A DNA stretch of 64,000 bases from Prosthecobacter algae (GTDB lineage: Bacteria; Verrucomicrobiota; Verrucomicrobiia; Verrucomicrobiales; Verrucomicrobiaceae): assembly GCF_039542385.1 (NCBI RefSeq), contig NZ_BAABIA010000014.1, positions 18,240-82,239 of the forward strand, given 5' to 3'. A program made the position numbers and the translations under genes. A model generated the notes under the pieces. The model made no database searches. It saw only the letters and a program-made list of their open reading frames with translations, and was not told the origin of the DNA. Below, piece by piece: positions 61,431-64,000 of the stretch. Within the stretch, counting starts at the first letter, position 1, and the number at the start of each line of letters is the position of its first letter.

Positions 61431-63419
61431 GTGAGTTATCAGGTATTCGCCCGCAAGTATCGCCCCAAAACCTTTGCCGACGTGCTCGGCCAGGAGCATG
61501 TCGTCCGCACCCTGCGCAATGCCATCGCGCAGAACCGCCTCGCCCATGCCTACCTCTTCGTCGGCCCGCGTGGCACGGGGAAGACCTCCACCGCACGCAT
61601 CTTCGCCAAGGCCCTCAACTGCCCCAACGGCCCCAGCATTGACTTCGATCCCGAGGACGAGCTCTGCAAAGAAATCGCCGAAGGCCGCAGCCTCGATGTC
61701 CTGGAAATCGACGGTGCCAGCAACAACGGCGTCGATCAGGTGCGCGACCTCCGCGAAAGCGTTAAATACGCCCCCTCCCGCTGCCGCTACAAAATCTACT
61801 ACATTGACGAGGTCCACATGCTCTCCACCGCCGCGTTCAATGCGCTGCTGAAGACCCTCGAAGAACCGCCAGACCACGTCAAATTCATCTTCGCCACCAC
61901 CGAGGCGAATAAGATCCTGCCCACCATCATCAGCCGCTGCCAGCGGTTCGATCTCCGCCGCATCCCCAACACCATCATCGCCAAGCACCTCCTCCACATC
62001 GCCACGTTGGAAAACGTGGACCTGGACGAGAAAGCCGCCTTTGCCATCGCCAAAGGTGCCGATGGTGGCATGCGCGACGCCCAGTCCATGCTGGACCAGC
62101 TCGTCGCCTTCTGCGGCAACACCATCCGCGAGCCCGACGTCCTGGAAATCTTCGGCTTCACCGCCGTCCAGTCCGTCGCCAAAATGGCCCAGTGCATTCT
62201 CGATAGCGACACCGTCGGGGCCCTCCGCCTCGTCCATGACACCAGCGAAGCCGGCAAGGACCTCGGCCGCATGCTGGGAGATCTCATCCAGCACTTCCGC
62301 ACCCTCCTCGTCAGCCAGGCAGATCCCGATGCCGCCGCCGAAGACCTCGAGCCCGACATCGCCGATCTCGTCAGCCACCAGGCCCAGATCGCCAGCACCG
62401 AGCAGCTCCTCCGCATCGTCGATGGCCTCGCCGAGGTGGATGCCCGCATGCGCTGGGCCACGAACAAACGCCTCCATTTCGAACTCGGCGTCATCCAGGC
62501 AGTCCAGAACTACAACGAGGTCAGCATCAGCGACGTCATCGAAGCCCTCGAAGGCAACGGAGCCGTCTCCGTCCCCCGCCCTGCCCCACGTCCCCAGCCC
62601 GCCCCGCGCCGCGCCGCCCCGGTGGAGCTCCCCCCCGCGCAGCCACCCGCCCCAGCCCCCGTGGCCAAGGCCCCCGAGCCCGCCCCCGTCATCATCGAAG
62701 AGGCCCTCCCGCCCCTCGCTGCCGCCCCGGCACCCGCCCCCGTTCCCGAGCCCGAGCCACCTCCGGCCCCCGCACCAGCCCCCGAGCCCCCGCCTGCCCC
62801 TGCCCCAGAGCCCGCACCCGCACCCGCTCCGAAACCAGCCCCCGCACCCGTCGCCGCCCCGGCCCCGGCACCCGCCGCCCCCGCGCTGACGAATGAAGAA
62901 TTCCGCCTGGAACTCCTCGGCCTCGTCCAGCAAAAGCGCCCCCTCATCGCCTCCTGGCTGGAGGCCACCACCGTCATGTCCATGGCGCGCGGCATCATCA
63001 AGCTCGGCTTCCCCTCCAGCGAAAGCCACGCCAAAGAAAGCCTCGCCCGCGACAACCAGCGCACCTTCCTCGAAGGCCTCGCCCAGGACATCCACGGCAC
63101 GCCCATGAAGTTCGAAATGCTCGTGGACCCCAGCCTCAAGCCACCGCCACCCGCTGAACTCTTCGGCTCCTTCGACCTCCCCGCCGCCGCCCCCGCCGCC
63201 GCCCCCGCCGCAGCCCCCCGCCCCGCCACCGCCCCCGTGCCCGTCACCGAGCGCCCCCGCGAGGCCCCCGCCGCTGCCGAAACCCCCGAGGCACCCGCCT
63301 CCGATGCCCCCACCCCCGAGAGCATCACCGCCGAATTCCAAAACGACCCGCTCATCCAGAGCGCCATCGAAAAATTCAAGCTCAAGCTGGCCAGCAATCC
63401 ACCCGCTCCCCAGCCTTAA
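61431..63419 (+). CDS. dnaX: DNA polymerase III subunit gamma/tau
   Basis: 662 residues from GTG 61431. The AAA+ clamp-loader ATPase has Walker A GPRGTGKT (about 45-52), Walker B-type DEVHML, the SRC-type sensor (ISRCQRFDL) and the DnaX start MSYQVFARKYRPKTFADV. It loads the beta clamp during replication. The E. coli zinc site is Cys64, 73, 76, 79; here only Cys64 and Cys79 remain, with Asp at 73 and 76. A Pro/Ala/Glu linker of about 100 residues (about 385-480) separates the conserved part from a C-terminal tau-like domain (LTNEEFRLELLGLVQQKRPL). Followed by ybaB after 36 nt. Confidence 0.95.
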   Translation: MSYQVFARKYRPKTFADVLGQEHVVRTLRNAIAQNRLAHAYLFVGPRGTGKTSTARIFAKALNCPNGPSIDFDPEDELCKEIAEGRSLDVLEIDGASNNGVDQVRDLRESVKYAPSRCRYKIYYIDEVHMLSTAAFNALLKTLEEPPDHVKFIFATTEANKILPTIISRCQRFDLRRIPNTIIAKHLLHIATLENVDLDEKAAFAIAKGADGGMRDAQSMLDQLVAFCGNTIREPDVLEIFGFTAVQSVAKMAQCILDSDTVGALRLVHDTSEAGKDLGRMLGDLIQHFRTLLVSQADPDAAAEDLEPDIADLVSHQAQIASTEQLLRIVDGLAEVDARMRWATNKRLHFELGVIQAVQNYNEVSISDVIEALEGNGAVSVPRPAPRPQPAPRRAAPVELPPAQPPAPAPVAKAPEPAPVIIEEALPPLAAAPAPAPVPEPEPPPAPAPAPEPPPAPAPEPAPAPAPKPAPAPVAAPAPAPAAPALTNEEFRLELLGLVQQKRPLIASWLEATTVMSMARGIIKLGFPSSESHAKESLARDNQRTFLEGLAQDIHGTPMKFEMLVDPSLKPPPPAELFGSFDLPAAAPAAAPAAAPRPATAPVPVTERPREAPAAAETPEAPASDAPTPESITAEFQNDPLIQSAIEKFKLKLASNPPAPQP

Positions 63420-63455
63420 CCCAACCACTTCCCCCTCAACCCCCGATACCTTTCC

Positions 63456-63770
63456 ATGAACATCCAGAAAATGATGAAGCAGGTGCAGGAAATGCAGAGC
63501 CAGATGCAGAAATCTCAGGCCCAGCTCGGCACCAAAACCTTTGAATCCACCGTCGCAGGCGGCAAAATCGTCGTCACCGCCAACGGCCACGGCGACATCC
63601 AGAGCCTCAAAATTGCCAAAGAAGTCGTCGATCCCGAAGACGTCGACATGCTCCAGGACCTCATCCTTTCCGCCGTCCAGCAGGTGCAGAAAAAAGTCAA
63701 AGACACCCAAGCCGCCGAAATGAGCAAAATGACCGGCGGCATGGGCCTCCCCCCCGGCCTCGGCTTCTAA
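63456..63770 (+). CDS. YbaB/EbfC nucleoid-associated protein
   Basis: 104 residues. N-terminal helix MNIQKMMKQVQEMQSQMQKS, then the conserved STVAGGKIVVTANGHGDIQS and DVDMLQDLILSAVQQVQKKV. It forms a dimer that binds DNA without strict sequence preference. The dnaX-ybaB(-recR) order is a classic conserved operon; recR is not in the rest of the window. The tail ends Gly/Pro-rich (GGMGLPPGLGF). Confidence 0.93.
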   Translation: MNIQKMMKQVQEMQSQMQKSQAQLGTKTFESTVAGGKIVVTANGHGDIQSLKIAKEVVDPEDVDMLQDLILSAVQQVQKKVKDTQAAEMSKMTGGMGLPPGLGF

Positions 63771-63840
63771 TCATGTAGCCGCCCACGCCCCGCACGCGGG
63801 ATGGTTCCCGAGCTTCAGGAAACTCACCGCCCCCTCTCTC

Positions 63841-63864
63841 GTAGCTGCCCGCGCCAGCGGGTGG
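63841..63864 (+). repeat. Single copy of the GTAGCTGCCCGCGCCAGCGG arm
   Basis: Same hairpin-forming arm as in the six-unit array at 24081-24640. The sequence to the window end (63771-64000) is otherwise hairpin- and repeat-fragment DNA, including GCGGACA/TGTCCGC (63923-63940), with no supported gene. Confidence 0.75.
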
Positions 63865-64000
63865 TTCTGCACGCCCGCAAGCTCCCCCACTCCCCGAGCT
63901 TCCCCCACGCCCCCGAGAGGAGCGCGGACACTCTTGTCCGCATCCTAAACCCACCGGACGCGCAGCGTCCCACTCCCCCCGCCCCCCTCTCGTAGCCGCC

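Noticed and set aside
61383..63710. 775-aa minus-strand frame
   Set aside because: Antisense to dnaX and ybaB; Gly/Asp-rich translation of the opposite strand.

Overview
This is a GC-rich window (above 60% G+C by eye) from a chromosome that is most likely of the phylum Verrucomicrobiota, near Prosthecobacter or Verrucomicrobium. The main pointers are a planctomycete/verrucomicrobial-type pair (PSCyt1-PSCyt2-PSD1 protein plus DUF1501 protein), very large secreted beta-helix, Ig-like and delta-60 proteins, a CesT-type type III secretion chaperone, a nucleoside monophosphate kinase with a long C-terminal extension, and many small palindromic intergenic repeats. This assignment is inferred from gene content. 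No rRNA, tRNA or CRISPR array was recognised.

Layout. 1-1071: an AT-richer minus-strand block with a probable type III secretion chaperone, an unknown 118-residue protein and a gene start cut by the window edge. 1251-2459: extended NMP kinase. 2502-3392: a 341-bp unit repeated in tandem two and two-thirds times. 3467-19297: two giant secreted proteins on the minus strand (3397 and about 1807 aa), with TTGACC-type minisatellites on both sides of the second. 19561-21276: tRNA-guanine transglycosylase carrying a truncated MnmC-like C-terminal domain. 21277-22897: an AT-richer accessory patch with two small orphan genes and an internally deleted IS5-type transposase. 22898-31233: a secreted protein of unknown function, a 107-bp repeat array, and a 2105-aa alpha-2-macroglobulin. 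31761-37382: a 1873-aa secreted multidomain protein with a clear terminator.

37996-45955 (plus strand): a lone PstB-type ATPase, an ATE/Bpt-like aminoacyl-tRNA-protein transferase, then a tight cluster of a zinc-ribbon DUF4178 membrane protein, a short secreted peptide, a DUF350 membrane protein, a membrane-anchored spermidine-synthase-like enzyme and an exported FAD amine-oxidase-like protein, followed by ferritin. I read the middle five as one envelope-associated polyamine or amine module.

46022-54394 (minus strand): an IclR regulator, the PSD1/cytochrome protein and the DUF1501 protein overlap by 4 nt each and form an operon. Next to it are a GRDP-TIGR04222 membrane protein and a VapBC toxin-antitoxin pair. 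A 34-bp near-palindrome lies directly upstream of iclR and a related copy lies upstream of the TIGR04222 gene, which suggests a small IclR regulon.

54477-63770: an MDR dehydrogenase and core genes: guanylate kinase, a CNNM/CorC-type transporter, an FmdB-type zinc ribbon protein, ribosomal protein S14, SixA-type phosphatase, MoeA with a lipoprotein gene, DnaX and YbaB/EbfC. A 25-residue membrane peptide gene, too short for usual gene callers, is proposed between rpsN and sixA.
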